Positions 53,781 to 62,415 of a DNA stretch of 64,000 nucleotides are shown here, in pieces (position 1 is the stretch's first letter; each line of letters opens with the position of its first letter). Location of the stretch: contig NZ_FNEZ01000002.1 in NCBI RefSeq assembly GCF_900100375.1, positions 930,001 to 994,000 on the forward strand, in the 5' to 3' direction. A program made the position numbers and the translations under genes. Under the pieces are notes generated by a model. It was not told where the DNA came from. It saw nothing but the letters and a program-made list of their open reading frames with translations, and did no database searches. The stretch is from Flavobacterium noncentrifugens. Lineage in GTDB: Bacteria; Bacteroidota; Bacteroidia; Flavobacteriales; Flavobacteriaceae.

Positions 53781-54233
53781 TTAGATATTGTTTTTAATAC
53801 TGGATCGGGTAGTAGATATACCAATTACCGAACGTACCTTTGGAACCCCGTAAAATTGTGTTACCTGTCGTTTCTCGCTAAAATTCCCTCTTTCAAATAC
53901 GCGACGTATAACCGCTTTGTATTGCCTGTCCCAATCTATGGACGAGATATCGGTATCCCAGAAGAGATTCTTTCTGATACCGGAAATGTCAAGTTTTCGT
54001 AAATTATTATTTTTTTGCTTTTCTTTTTTGATTTCGTAAAAAGCCTGTAGCATTACCAAGGTTCCTTCTTCTAAGTCCAGCGCCTTTTCAATTTTAAGGG
54101 CAATAGCAGTATTGAGGTCGCGTTTTCCTTTAATGATAGCATTAAAAGTTTGTGGATGTTCTGAAAGTGAAATTGCGAAAGGTCTCTGGTTAAGCTTTCT
54201 TTTTCCCAATTCACGTCCCCTTCAAATTCGTCT
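53781..54233 (-). pseudogene. HTH/DUF6922 antitoxin, 5'-truncated
   Basis: Residues after the junction (GRELGKRKLNQRPFAISLSE) continue through HPQTFNAIIKGKRDLNTAIALKIEKALDLEEG, an XRE-like HTH. A DUF6922-like region follows (RKNLFWDTDISSIDWDRQYKAVIRRVFERGN). Family members begin about 14 residues earlier with a segment such as IHPG; that part is missing. No ATG is at the junction; the nearest start is a TTG (54209). It lies directly upstream of the AbiEii toxin, the usual toxin-antitoxin order. Confidence 0.78.
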
Positions 54234-54545
54234 TTAGAGTGCAAGCGTTCAAAAGCATCAAATATTTTAAGCGCATTTTTTGCATCGAAGCTGACACCAT
54301 TGTCTTTGACTGCGACTCGAACATGATCCAGATTTTAAATGGTGTTTTTTGAAGCGGCTATAATTACCCACGGTGCATTATCAGGCTTTGAAAATTTGAG
54401 CGCATTGTGAATGAGATTGTAAAAAAGCTGGTGAAGTAAAGATTGACGCCTCCTACTTGGGGAAGGTTTTCCACGACCATGATGCTTGCTTTGCCTGAAT
54501 CACCAATAATCTGCTTTGATGATTTAATTGCAGCAATACTTTTAA
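54213..54545 (-). pseudogene. Truncated histidine-kinase remnant (HATPase domain)
   Basis: The minus strand shows a kinase C-terminal half in two frames: VVENLPQVGGVNLY, then LHQLFYNLIHNALKFSKPDNAPWVII, an in-frame TAA (54335-54337), then VRVAVKDNGVSFDAKNALKIFDAFERLHSKDEFEG. These are the N box, G1 box (with Ser for Gly) and F box of PAS-type hybrid kinases. The sequence stops at the point where the G2 box should be, exactly at the antitoxin junction. It looks like a kinase cut by the toxin-antitoxin insertion or deletion. Confidence 0.72.
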
Positions 54546-55294
54546 AAACCCATAACGATTCCCAATCCATATTGTTTTCCGTTATAAATGGGCACAATCA
54601 TCCCGTTAAGTTTATCTCTATCCTTAAATAGCGAATTTTTCAGTAGTGGATGGATCCAGTATGCGATTTTAGTGCTCAATATACCAATGCCTGCGCCGGC
54701 AGCGATGTCGCTGAACCAATGCCTGTCATTATACATCCTGAAAAATCCAGTTCCTGCAGCCACGACATAACCTGAAATTCCATACCATATTGATACATCT
54801 TTATATTCCTGATATAAAAATTCGGCACCCATAAAAGCAGTTGCGGTATGTCCTGACGGAAACGAATTGTTGGATGTTCCATCCGGGCGCAGTTCATTCC
54901 CTGTGGTTTTGATAATATTTACTGTGGCACCCATGATAACATAAGCGGAAACCAAAATAATTGACCGGTCTTTAAAGTTGTTCTTGCCTTTTATACCGGC
55001 TGTATTTAGTGCATAAACAGATAGGAAAGGTGTGTATTGAGATATATCATCAATAGTGAACTTTTCATCAATATGCTCTTTCAATTCATTTCGTGTTCCG
55101 GAATTCAGATCTTTTAGCGTATGGCTTTCCAGTCCGATTGCTCCATAGCCGATCAGTATAGTTGGAATAATTAAAGCTTCATATTTAAATTTTAAGTTCT
55201 TTGGTTTTCCTATGCTGTCGGCAGTGTGAATTTGAGCAAACATGAAACTGGAACTAAAAAACAGCGACATGATTATGCTTAATCTTTTGGTCAT
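54542..55294 (-). CDS. PAP2-family phosphatase
   Basis: Exported membrane phosphatase of 250 residues with a signal-like N-terminus (SLFFSSSFMFAQ). The three PAP2 motifs are intact: K129 x6 RP (KTTGNELRP), PSGH (146-149), and R186 x5 H192 x3 D196 (RMYNDRHWFSD). Such enzymes dephosphorylate lipids such as undecaprenyl-PP or phosphatidic acid. The C-terminus overlaps the kinase remnant by a few bases. No operon partner is seen. Confidence 0.9.
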   Translation of the reverse strand: MTKRLSIIMSLFFSSSFMFAQIHTADSIGKPKNLKFKYEALIIPTILIGYGAIGLESHTLKDLNSGTRNELKEHIDEKFTIDDISQYTPFLSVYALNTAGIKGKNNFKDRSIILVSAYVIMGATVNIIKTTGNELRPDGTSNNSFPSGHTATAFMGAEFLYQEYKDVSIWYGISGYVVAAGTGFFRMYNDRHWFSDIAAGAGIGILSTKIAYWIHPLLKNSLFKDRDKLNGMIVPIYNGKQYGLGIVMGF

Positions 55295-55387
55295 TTGGAA
55301 GATGGATGATTGTTGGCTGCCAAGATAGGTTTTCTAAATGAATAGCACTTGATTTATCAAATTAATAAAATCCATGATAAATTGTGC

Positions 55388-55416
55388 CAAAAAAAAAGCA
55401 GCCATTCAGCTGCTTA
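55388..55416 (-). terminator. Terminator of the YceI operon
   Basis: Stem AAGCAGC / GCTGCTT with a 6-nt loop, followed on the minus strand by a T run. It lies about 50 bp beyond the YceI stop. Confidence 0.8.
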
Positions 55417-55465
55417 CATTGATACTATTTCATCAGAAGTTTTGTTTTCAAAAATCATCGGTAAG

Positions 55466-56011
55466 TTATTTCCCCATAAGCATGAAATTGAAGGCAATTT
55501 TCACATTTTCGGCGATCTTGCTTTTTACAAGGTTTGGAATTTCTATGTTATAGTCGGTCGGCCTGATGCTAAAATTGCCTGTAGCGTTCAGATTATCCCC
55601 GGAAACCATAAATGTTATCTTGCTTTTTATTTTTTTGGTTACTCCATGCATCGTAAGGTCGCCTTCGACATCGAAGGTGTTTTTTCCTGCAGCAAGCTTT
55701 GAAGCATCAAAATTGAGCACCTTTCCTTTAAATGTCGACTTCGGGTATGTTGACGACTCGACATAATTTTCGTTGAAATGTTCTTCCATCAACGGTACTT
55801 TAAAGCGGAACCCTTTCATCAGGGCAAGTGTGGCGAATTCGCCAGTGGTTTCATCAAAGACGCACGATACGGTATTATTTGCTGCTGCGATTTCCTCGAG
55901 CGCGGGCATGGAAGCCTCGAATTTGATCTCGCCAGAGCGCGTGATCACTTTCTGTGAAAAGCCCGAATGGGCCAAAATTAAAGCGAATGTCAAAAAGACT
56001 GTTTTTTTCAT
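55466..56011 (-). CDS. YceI-family periplasmic lipid-binding protein
   Basis: Exported protein of 181 residues with signal peptide MKKTVFLTFALILAHSGFSQ. The lipocalin-like YceI barrel is visible in GEIKFEASMPALEE, STFKGKVLNFDASKL and DVEGDLTMHGVTKKI. Known members bind polyisoprenoids or quinone-like lipids. It is last of six genes transcribed together (ankyrin, DOMON/T9SS, OB-fold, DUF5777, cytochrome c, YceI), starting 9 bp after the cytochrome stop. The role in this operon may be to carry a lipid-soluble electron carrier, an inference. Confidence 0.88.
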   Translation of the reverse strand: MKKTVFLTFALILAHSGFSQKVITRSGEIKFEASMPALEEIAAANNTVSCVFDETTGEFATLALMKGFRFKVPLMEEHFNENYVESSTYPKSTFKGKVLNFDASKLAAGKNTFDVEGDLTMHGVTKKIKSKITFMVSGDNLNATGNFSIRPTDYNIEIPNLVKSKIAENVKIAFNFMLMGK

Positions 56012-56020
56012 TTTTTGTAG

Positions 56021-56365
56021 TTATTGGTTAGGGAATCCGTTATTGGCCCAGCTTGTCACCGCATCAATCTTGCTTTGAGGCATTCTTTGCGCTTCGGGCA
56101 TGCCTTCTCCGGTAGGTGCCGCAATTTCATCAAGTAAACCATTGTTTATAATCGCATTTTTCACCTGATCGTAGTTTTCCAGATAAGGCTCTTGTCCGCC
56201 ATCGGTACTGTGGCAACTGATGCAATTGGCACTCATGATTGGTTGAATATCCTTGGTATATGTAGGTGTCGCTACAACCACTGATACTTCTTCATAGGTA
56301 TTGGATTCACAAGCCACAACAAGCAAACCTACAAATGCTAGTGTTATCATTTTTATTGCTTTCAT
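56021..56365 (-). CDS. Small c-type cytochrome lipoprotein
   Basis: Exported protein of 114 residues from ATG 56365 (MKAIKMITLAFVGLLVVAC). The lipobox cysteine follows LLVVAC. One haem-binding CISCH motif is near residue 50 and the axial Met could be in GMPEAQRMPQ. It is a single-haem cytochrome of the planctomycete/T9 cytochrome type. It starts 1 bp after the DUF5777 stop, so translation is likely coupled. A longer upstream reading frame overlaps the DUF5777 gene and is rejected. Confidence 0.85.
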   Translation of the reverse strand: MKAIKMITLAFVGLLVVACESNTYEEVSVVVATPTYTKDIQPIMSANCISCHSTDGGQEPYLENYDQVKNAIINNGLLDEIAAPTGEGMPEAQRMPQSKIDAVTSWANNGFPNQ

Positions 56366-56366
56366 A

Positions 56367-57227
56367 TTAAAATACTCTATACATGTTAAAACCAAAATAA
56401 ATCCCGCCACCATTCCATTTTCCGGTTGCATTGGTGAAAAATGCCACATCATTGATCGCCTGGCTGTTTGAAAAAAGCAGTTGAAAGACGTGGCCGCCTG
56501 TTTCAATGTCAAGCCCAACGGAAAGCGGATTGTGGTATACATCATGTTCCGGTGCATTAATCCGGGCAGCATACTCCAAGTTCAGGCTTAGTCTTTTTGA
56601 TAACTTGTACCTGCCACCAGATGCTATTAAAAACTGGTCTTTGTTTTCGGTTAACGGATCATAAAGATTCTTGTGTACGAATACAGGGTTGACTTCAAGG
56701 GAAAAGGAATTCGAAAATTTGTGTGATATCGGCAACTGTGTAGTATATGCCAAACGATTGTTGCCTTTTAGGTTGGGATATTCATCAGTACTTAATTTTG
56801 TGTTCACATCCATTGTATTGTACCCGACAATGGTTACAGGAAATCCGTCTATTTGCTGATCCGCCAGTTTGTACTTTCCGGTTAACTCATATACTTTATT
56901 ATAGGTTTGCCTGGAAAGTCCGACTGAAAACCAGTTGGTCACTCCGTAAATCCCGCCGAGTTTGGTGTAGGCATTGTCCAGCCCGAAGAAATTGTCGAGC
57001 CCGTTGGTCAAATCACCAAAACGGTGCGAAATGACGAAATAGAATTCGCCTTTTGCAGCCATCTTTGTAGACTGCATCGATACCACTTGTAATCCTTTAA
57101 AAGCAGTGGTTTCAATTTCTTTTTTATCAGGCTTTTGATCGAGTTGGCCTAAAAGGTCTTCCTGTGCCTGGACGTATCCAAAAGTCAATAGTGCGAATGT
57201 AAAAGTTGCAATTTTTTTAATTTTCAT
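56367..57227 (-). CDS. DUF5777 outer-membrane beta-barrel protein
   Basis: Exported protein of 286 residues with signal peptide ending in VQAQ. The mature sequence has alternating strands with terminal aromatic residues (FYFVISHRFG, YFGFNMYRVF), matching the DUF5777 barrel family. It may let small molecules or electrons cross the outer membrane, though this is not known. It is fourth in the six-gene operon, 8 bp after the OB-fold gene. Confidence 0.88.
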   Translation of the reverse strand: MKIKKIATFTFALLTFGYVQAQEDLLGQLDQKPDKKEIETTAFKGLQVVSMQSTKMAAKGEFYFVISHRFGDLTNGLDNFFGLDNAYTKLGGIYGVTNWFSVGLSRQTYNKVYELTGKYKLADQQIDGFPVTIVGYNTMDVNTKLSTDEYPNLKGNNRLAYTTQLPISHKFSNSFSLEVNPVFVHKNLYDPLTENKDQFLIASGGRYKLSKRLSLNLEYAARINAPEHDVYHNPLSVGLDIETGGHVFQLLFSNSQAINDVAFFTNATGKWNGGGIYFGFNMYRVF

Positions 57228-57235
57228 ATCGGGTT

Positions 57236-57625
57236 TTATTTAATGATGCAACATTGGTCGAGCTTGATTTCCCCCATGAGATCATCAAATCCGAGTAAGC
57301 GTCCTTTGATGTTTGCTTGGACACCATTTTTTAATGCGTTTTTTTGCTGCATATTGCAAATGATATTTTGGTTCAGCGTTAGGTCTATGCCATCACTGGC
57401 TGAAATGGTTCCTGATACTTCTATGGTTTTGTTCAAATATTTTTTGCTGGCATCTTCCGCATTCTTGTTGAAATCGGCAATCAAATCAACGGCATTTAGT
57501 GTATACGCTGGTTCTTCAGTGTTTACGTCCCGTGAGCCACCTTTCATTACATAAGCATAGCCACCGAATAGCCCAAAAGCTAAAATGACCGCTGCAACCG
57601 ATACTATTTTATACGTTTTTTTCAT
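57236..57625 (-). CDS. Membrane-anchored OB-fold (tRNA_anti-like) protein
   Basis: Exported or anchored protein of 129 residues from ATG 57625 (MKKTYKIVSVAAVILAFGLFGGYAYV). An upstream ATG at 57637 overlaps the previous stop (ATGA) and is also possible. The mature part is a single OB fold (about 45-125: KTIEVSGTISAS, GVQANIKGRLLGFDD). It ends DQCCIIK. The ligand is unknown. Similar proteins accompany cytochrome and YceI genes in Bacteroidota, an observation from memory. Confidence 0.8.
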   Translation of the reverse strand: MKKTYKIVSVAAVILAFGLFGGYAYVMKGGSRDVNTEEPAYTLNAVDLIADFNKNAEDASKKYLNKTIEVSGTISASDGIDLTLNQNIICNMQQKNALKNGVQANIKGRLLGFDDLMGEIKLDQCCIIK

Positions 57626-57633
57626 TGGGATTA

Positions 57634-58404
57634 TCATTTATTGATTTTTATTTTTTTAACGCTTCGGTCACCAGCAGTTGCAATTTCAATAAAATAGACT
57701 CCTGATGGCAGTTCAGGCATTGCTATTGGAATTGTAGCTTCGGTAGTATTCACTTTTATTTCCCGGATTAATCTTGCCTGTATATCATAAAGACTAACGG
57801 TTTCGATACGCAGTAATTTACTGTTCTCGATGTTGAAATTTCCATCGGAAGGATTTGGATAAACATTGGTCTGGTCTGCAAGGGAAAAATCCTGTGTTCC
57901 CAACACGTTACTAAAGACAACCGAAGACGCCCCGCGCGAATTGTGTTCTGAGTTAAAATTTGTTGACGGTCCAACTGCCCAGATAATATTCAGGTTGGTT
58001 AGCGCATAGGTAAATGCAAAGTCATTGGCATCCCCGGTACTGAACGGTCTGGTTGCTACTACTGTTCGGGTTGTGCCTGTAACGGCATTACTCACCAGCG
58101 TCAGGTTACCAACCGCATCGGTAACGGCATGATTGTGGCCTCCGGCAAGATGCTGGTCTAAGATCATTGTTGTATAGGTAAAACAATCAATAGGCGTATT
58201 GCTTGACATTGTTGTGGCATTAAACCCGACAGTTAACCATTTTGTCGAAGGTCCGGTCATAGTCATGGTTACCAATGATGCCGTTTGGTCGAGATCAATT
58301 TTGATGGTCATAGCTCCAATTGTTTTCACTCCGGTAGACCGAAGCTGGGCAAAAGAGCAGGTTAGGGACAGGAGTGTCAAGACACTCAATAGCAGTTTTT
58401 TCAT
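57634..58404 (-). CDS. Surface DOMON-like protein with T9SS sorting domain
   Basis: Exported protein of 256 residues with signal peptide ending in CSFAQ. A DOMON-like beta-sandwich (about 20-170, SLVTMTMTGPSTKWLTVGFN, MILDQHLAGGHNHAV) may bind haem or sugar. The T9SS type A sorting domain is at about 185-256 (VYPNPSDGNFNIEN). It should be delivered to the cell surface. Its stop overlaps an ATG of the OB-fold gene by 3 bp. DOMON assignment is moderate. Confidence 0.78.
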   Translation of the reverse strand: MKKLLLSVLTLLSLTCSFAQLRSTGVKTIGAMTIKIDLDQTASLVTMTMTGPSTKWLTVGFNATTMSSNTPIDCFTYTTMILDQHLAGGHNHAVTDAVGNLTLVSNAVTGTTRTVVATRPFSTGDANDFAFTYALTNLNIIWAVGPSTNFNSEHNSRGASSVVFSNVLGTQDFSLADQTNVYPNPSDGNFNIENSKLLRIETVSLYDIQARLIREIKVNTTEATIPIAMPELPSGVYFIEIATAGDRSVKKIKINK

Positions 58405-58432
58405 GGTATTGGATTTTGGGTTTGTATTTGCA

Positions 58433-58954
58433 TTATTGATCGAGCAGTATGCTAAGTGTCGTATTTTTATTGAATCGGGCGACGTCTAATGCCGTTTTTC
58501 CTTCTTTGTCTTTAAGACTTTTATTGGCTCCTTTGTCGATCAGGACCTTTGCAATTTCATTTTTATTAAAATATACCGCATACATTAGCGCCGTTTTGCC
58601 CTCATTGTCTGAAGCATTCAAATCAGCGTTTACCGAGATCAGTTTTTTTATGATGGTAAGGTTTCCGTTCATCACCGCAGCCATAAGCGCAGTTCCTCTA
58701 CCAGAATTGTAATTAATGTCTTTAACTTTATCCGATAGCAATAAAGCGGTACCTTCATTTCCGTAATAAGCGGCCAGAATCAATGGGGATGAGCCACCAG
58801 GATTAATGCTGTTGACACTTTCGCTGTGTTTGCCGATGAATTCCTGCATTTGCAAGACTGTTCCATTTCTGGCTATCTCGAACACGTCTGAACTTTGCGC
58901 GAACACCTGTATCGAAATGCAGACGATGAAGTAAAAAAGAAGGTATTTTTTCAT
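58433..58954 (-). CDS. Exported ankyrin-repeat protein
   Basis: Protein of 173 residues with signal peptide ending in VFAQ. Four or five ankyrin repeats follow, with signatures GGSSPLILAAYYGNE, GRGTALMAAVMNGN, EGKTALMYAVYFNKN and EGKTALDVARFN. Ankyrin modules bind other proteins. It is the first gene of the six-gene operon, 28 bp before the DOMON gene, and faces the divergent two-component system. Confidence 0.85.
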   Translation of the reverse strand: MKKYLLFYFIVCISIQVFAQSSDVFEIARNGTVLQMQEFIGKHSESVNSINPGGSSPLILAAYYGNEGTALLLSDKVKDINYNSGRGTALMAAVMNGNLTIIKKLISVNADLNASDNEGKTALMYAVYFNKNEIAKVLIDKGANKSLKDKEGKTALDVARFNKNTTLSILLDQ

Positions 58955-59186
58955 GAGGACTGAATTTGTACCAAACCTATAGCTGAATTCTATTTGAAAT
59001 CTGAAGCAAACCCGTAAAAAGTAATTCTTAATCTATTCTTAAGAATGCTTCATTGCAAATTGACCAAATTGCAATAGCACCAGTTATCCTTTCGATGTGT
59101 GGAAATGGCTGCTACAGAATTGCAATAGAATCTTTCGTTTACTTTGAAATCTTTATTTATTAAAGCCAACAGTTTAATATCGTCAT
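58955..59186. promoter_or_regulatory. Shared control region with OmpR-type direct repeats
   Basis: Between the divergent ankyrin and response-regulator genes: ATTCTTAA occurs twice with an 11-bp period (59024-59031 and 59035-59042), the spacing typical of OmpR/PhoB-type sites. AATTGCAATAG also occurs twice (59067-59077 and 59118-59128), 51 bp apart. Both sets are candidate operators. Confidence 0.55.
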
Positions 59187-59867
59187 ATGAAAATTTTACT
59201 TATTGAAGATGAACCCGAATTGCGGAACAGCATCAAGCAATACCTAGAACCCGAAGGAAATATTGTTGAAGTAGCATGCGACTTTGTCCAGGCCGAACAG
59301 AAGATTGCTTTGTACGATTACGATTGCATGCTTATCGATATTACCATCCCCAAAGGCTCCGGGTTGGATTTGATCAAACAAATCAAGAGGAAACATTTGA
59401 AAGCAGGGATCATTATCATATCTGCCAAAAATTCTCTTGACGACAAAGTTTATGGACTTGATCTCGGTGCCGACGACTACCTGCCGAAACCTTTCTACTT
59501 GCCTGAACTCAACTCTCGGATCAAAGCTTTGGTCCGAAGGAAAAACTTCGATGGCGATACTGAAATTAATTTCAACGAGATCAAAGTGTTACCAGATGAA
59601 AGACGTGTTCTTGTTAATAATGATTATGTTAATCTCACAATTAAAGAATATGACCTGTTGCTGTATTTCATGGCCAACAAAAACCGTGTTGTAAGCAAAA
59701 GCGCACTGGCAGAACACTTATGGGGTGATAATGCAGATGGGTTTAATAATTATGATTTTATTTACACCCATGTAAAGAATTTGAGGAAGAAACTCCTGTC
59801 AAAAGGTTGTGAAGACTATCTTCATACGATTTACGGAATAGGATATAATTTTAAAACCTGCGAATGA
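59187..59867 (+). CDS. OmpR/PhoB-family response regulator
   Basis: Cytosolic regulator of 226 residues. The receiver domain has the acidic pocket EDEPE, phosphoacceptor Asp at about 51 in LIDITIP, and Lys at 101 in LPKPF. The C-terminal winged helix has VNLTIKEYDLLLYF and DFIYTHVKNLRKKL. It overlaps the kinase gene by 4 bp (ATGA) and is divergent from the six-gene redox operon, its most likely target. Confidence 0.93.
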   Translation: MKILLIEDEPELRNSIKQYLEPEGNIVEVACDFVQAEQKIALYDYDCMLIDITIPKGSGLDLIKQIKRKHLKAGIIIISAKNSLDDKVYGLDLGADDYLPKPFYLPELNSRIKALVRRKNFDGDTEINFNEIKVLPDERRVLVNNDYVNLTIKEYDLLLYFMANKNRVVSKSALAEHLWGDNADGFNNYDFIYTHVKNLRKKLLSKGCEDYLHTIYGIGYNFKTCE

Positions 59868-61129
59868 AAATCATTACAAAAACAAGCCTGTTCTATTTTG
59901 CCTTTGGAATTCCGATATTGATTGTATCGGGCTACATCTGCTTTAGCATTGCCACTGAGGAGATTGAGGAAAGCAATGAAGGTGTCTTGTTAAACTTGCA
60001 ACAACAGGTCGTACAAATGATAAAAACTCGGGATAATGCCTCGCTGAATTTATTGAAAAAAAGTAACGAGGTAAGCATTCGGGAAGTTTCTGGAGATGCC
60101 CAGGTATCGACTCTTTTTTCAGATACGCTTCTTTTGGATAAAAGAGAAAATGAATATTCGCAGGGCAGAATGCTTACCAGTATTATAAATCTGGGCGGTA
60201 CAAAATACAGGATAAAAATCTGGAGAAATACACTAGAATCAAACCAGCTCATTGGAGGTATTTTTACATCGATGATGGCGGTACTCATTCTTTTGGTGCT
60301 GATCTATATCGTAATTAATTTTTATGTTTCGAAAAGGCTTTGGAGGCCATTTTACACCGCCGTAGATAACCTTCAGAAATTTCAGGCAAGCGATAAAGTG
60401 ATTCCAAATTTTGTCGAAACAGGCATCAATGAGTTTGAAGTGCTCAACACATCCCTGAAGGCAATGATGGGTAGTATGATATCGGATTATGGGCGTCAGA
60501 AGCGGTTTACCGAAAACACCTCACATGAGATACACACGCCGCTTGCTGTCATAAAATCTAAAATAGATTTGTTGATTCAATCTGTGAATTTAGGAGAAAA
60601 CGAAGCCCAATTGATTGTTGCAATCGATGAAGCTTGTTCAAAATTAATTCAGATAAACAGATCATTGTTGTTGCTCACAAAAATTGAAAACAGGCAATTT
60701 ACAGGAAAGGAGTTGGTTTCTTTTAAAAAGAAAGTCAACAATTCACTGGGTCTTTTTGAAGATCATATTAAGAACGGTAACATTCATGTTTTTAAAAATT
60801 TTGACGAAGATTTTTTAACAGATGCAAACCCCGATTTGTGCCAGATCCTGGTCAATAATCTCATTCAAAATGCGATCAGGCATAATCATATAGGCGGAAG
60901 TGTCATTATCATCATAAATAAACAAGGTTTTATAATACAAAATACAGGCAAGTCAGATTCGCTCAAAGTTGCGGGCATGTATGAAAGGTTTAATAAAGAT
61001 TCCCAAGTTCAGGATTCTGTCGGGCTTGGTTTGGCGATTGCAAAGGAAATAGCAGAAACAAACGCATTGTTTCTGACTTATAAATATGACAACGAAAATC
61101 ATATTTTTTCAATTGCTAAAAGAGAATAA
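59864..61129 (+). CDS. Sensor histidine kinase
   Basis: Membrane kinase of 421 residues with two transmembrane helices (about 7-27 and 135-158) bounding a periplasmic sensor loop of about 105 residues without a recognised domain. The dimerisation/phosphoacceptor His is in ENTSHEIHTPLAVI. The ATPase domain has NLIQNAIRHN (N box), IIQNTGKSDS and DSVGLGLAIAKEI (G2 box). It pairs with the upstream regulator. The signal is unknown. Confidence 0.92.
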   Translation: MKIITKTSLFYFAFGIPILIVSGYICFSIATEEIEESNEGVLLNLQQQVVQMIKTRDNASLNLLKKSNEVSIREVSGDAQVSTLFSDTLLLDKRENEYSQGRMLTSIINLGGTKYRIKIWRNTLESNQLIGGIFTSMMAVLILLVLIYIVINFYVSKRLWRPFYTAVDNLQKFQASDKVIPNFVETGINEFEVLNTSLKAMMGSMISDYGRQKRFTENTSHEIHTPLAVIKSKIDLLIQSVNLGENEAQLIVAIDEACSKLIQINRSLLLLTKIENRQFTGKELVSFKKKVNNSLGLFEDHIKNGNIHVFKNFDEDFLTDANPDLCQILVNNLIQNAIRHNHIGGSVIIIINKQGFIIQNTGKSDSLKVAGMYERFNKDSQVQDSVGLGLAIAKEIAETNALFLTYKYDNENHIFSIAKRE

Positions 61130-61135
61130 ATAAAA

Positions 61136-61170
61136 AAATCGCCGGACTTTTAAAAATGGTCTGGCGATTT
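61136..61170. terminator. Terminator between kinase and DUF3570 genes
   Basis: Stem AAATCGCCxGAC / GTCxGGCGATTT with a 12-nt loop, T-rich on both sides. Serves both converging genes. Confidence 0.85.
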
Positions 61171-61219
61171 GTTTTAAACCCATTTGGACAAAAATGATTG
61201 TCTAAGTGTTGGTTTTGAA

Positions 61220-62398
61220 TTACTTATATTTGATGTTGATGCTGAAAATATCCGAAGTCATTTGTGTTGTCTTCGTATAATGTCCATATCGCAATTCTAC
61301 GGTATTGAAATGCTTAATCCCGAAAACGCCTTTAGCTGGGGTAAACTTTAAGCCCATTCCCATGAAACTGCTGTTAAACCTTGACAAGTCATAATTGCTG
61401 GTGTAAAATTCCTCAGCAGCGGTATGTGCGCCATAAGCGTTAAAATACTTGACTGCACTTTGCGTATAGTATCTGTAAAAAGGGCTCAAGGAGAAAAACG
61501 GAGACAATTTTACCGGCACTTCAATATCAGCGGTATGAGCAGTTAGTTTCCAGTCATCCGAATAATAGCGGTAATACGCGCGAATAATCACATTGTCGCC
61601 AAGAAAATAACTCGCTCTTACTGCCAATGGAATCTTCAATCGGGTGTCCGGCAAATTTTCCTGATGGACCGTTCCGTCATTGAAATACACGCGGTGGAAG
61701 GGAAGGCTCAGGTAACCGCTTTGCGAAATCACATCGGCCATAAACATGATTTGAAGGTTTTGGTTGACGATCTGCGAATAGCTTAGCGTTCCTGCAAAAG
61801 TGTTCCTAGATTCGGTTCCATAACCGTTAGACGTTCTGAGTTCAACCGGCAAAACCAATTTTACCTGATCGAGATAAGCCTGGAACTTGGCTGTGAATTC
61901 CCCGTTTCTGTCTTTGGTCTTTTTGGAATAACTCACATTTCCACCAAAAGACTGGTAATCAAATTCGGTTGAAGACGACAATCCTATGCCTAAAGTGTTT
62001 CCTTTTTCCTCGTTTTCGCGACTGTAAGTAATCGAAGGATAAAAGCGGTTGTCTGCCGATGAAGCCGATGAATTGGCCTGAAGGTCGATCTGATCCGAAG
62101 AAGCTGAAGTATAATGATCGATTCCGGCTTCGATATCAAAAGTATGCTTGATTCCGGTTTTGCCGTATTTTAACAATTTTACGTCAAGCGTATTGGACAA
62201 ATCGGTTAATTTTTCAGATCCGATTCCGCCGGTAACGGCCGAATTGTTTCCGTCCTGTTTGTAATAGCTCGAAACCAGGTTGATTTCGTCAACTTTGAGC
62301 TTGGTGCTTTTGTAGCCCGTCGAATCGGTTGGGGTGGTTTGTGCCGACAAACGCAACAATCCGAGCAGGGCAAATCCGGTAATGATGATTCTTTTCAT
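61220..62398 (-). CDS. DUF3570 outer-membrane beta-barrel protein
   Basis: Exported protein of 392 residues with signal peptide ending in LSAQ. The mature part alternates charged turns with strands rich in Tyr and Phe (YFLGDNVIIRAYYRYYSDDWKL, FFSLSPFYRYYTQS) in the DUF3570 pattern. It lies 17 bp after the DUF4266 gene in a Trx-ApbE-DUF4266-DUF3570 operon. It probably forms a barrel, but the ligand or cargo is unknown. Confidence 0.88.
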   Translation of the reverse strand: MKRIIITGFALLGLLRLSAQTTPTDSTGYKSTKLKVDEINLVSSYYKQDGNNSAVTGGIGSEKLTDLSNTLDVKLLKYGKTGIKHTFDIEAGIDHYTSASSDQIDLQANSSASSADNRFYPSITYSRENEEKGNTLGIGLSSSTEFDYQSFGGNVSYSKKTKDRNGEFTAKFQAYLDQVKLVLPVELRTSNGYGTESRNTFAGTLSYSQIVNQNLQIMFMADVISQSGYLSLPFHRVYFNDGTVHQENLPDTRLKIPLAVRASYFLGDNVIIRAYYRYYSDDWKLTAHTADIEVPVKLSPFFSLSPFYRYYTQSAVKYFNAYGAHTAAEEFYTSNYDLSRFNSSFMGMGLKFTPAKGVFGIKHFNTVELRYGHYTKTTQMTSDIFSINIKYK

Positions 62399-62415
62399 TT
62401 GTTTGGTATCTGAAA

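Noticed and set aside
56366..56572. Upstream extension of the cytochrome frame
   Set aside because: It lies inside the DUF5777 gene in another frame; the lipoprotein signal begins at 56365.
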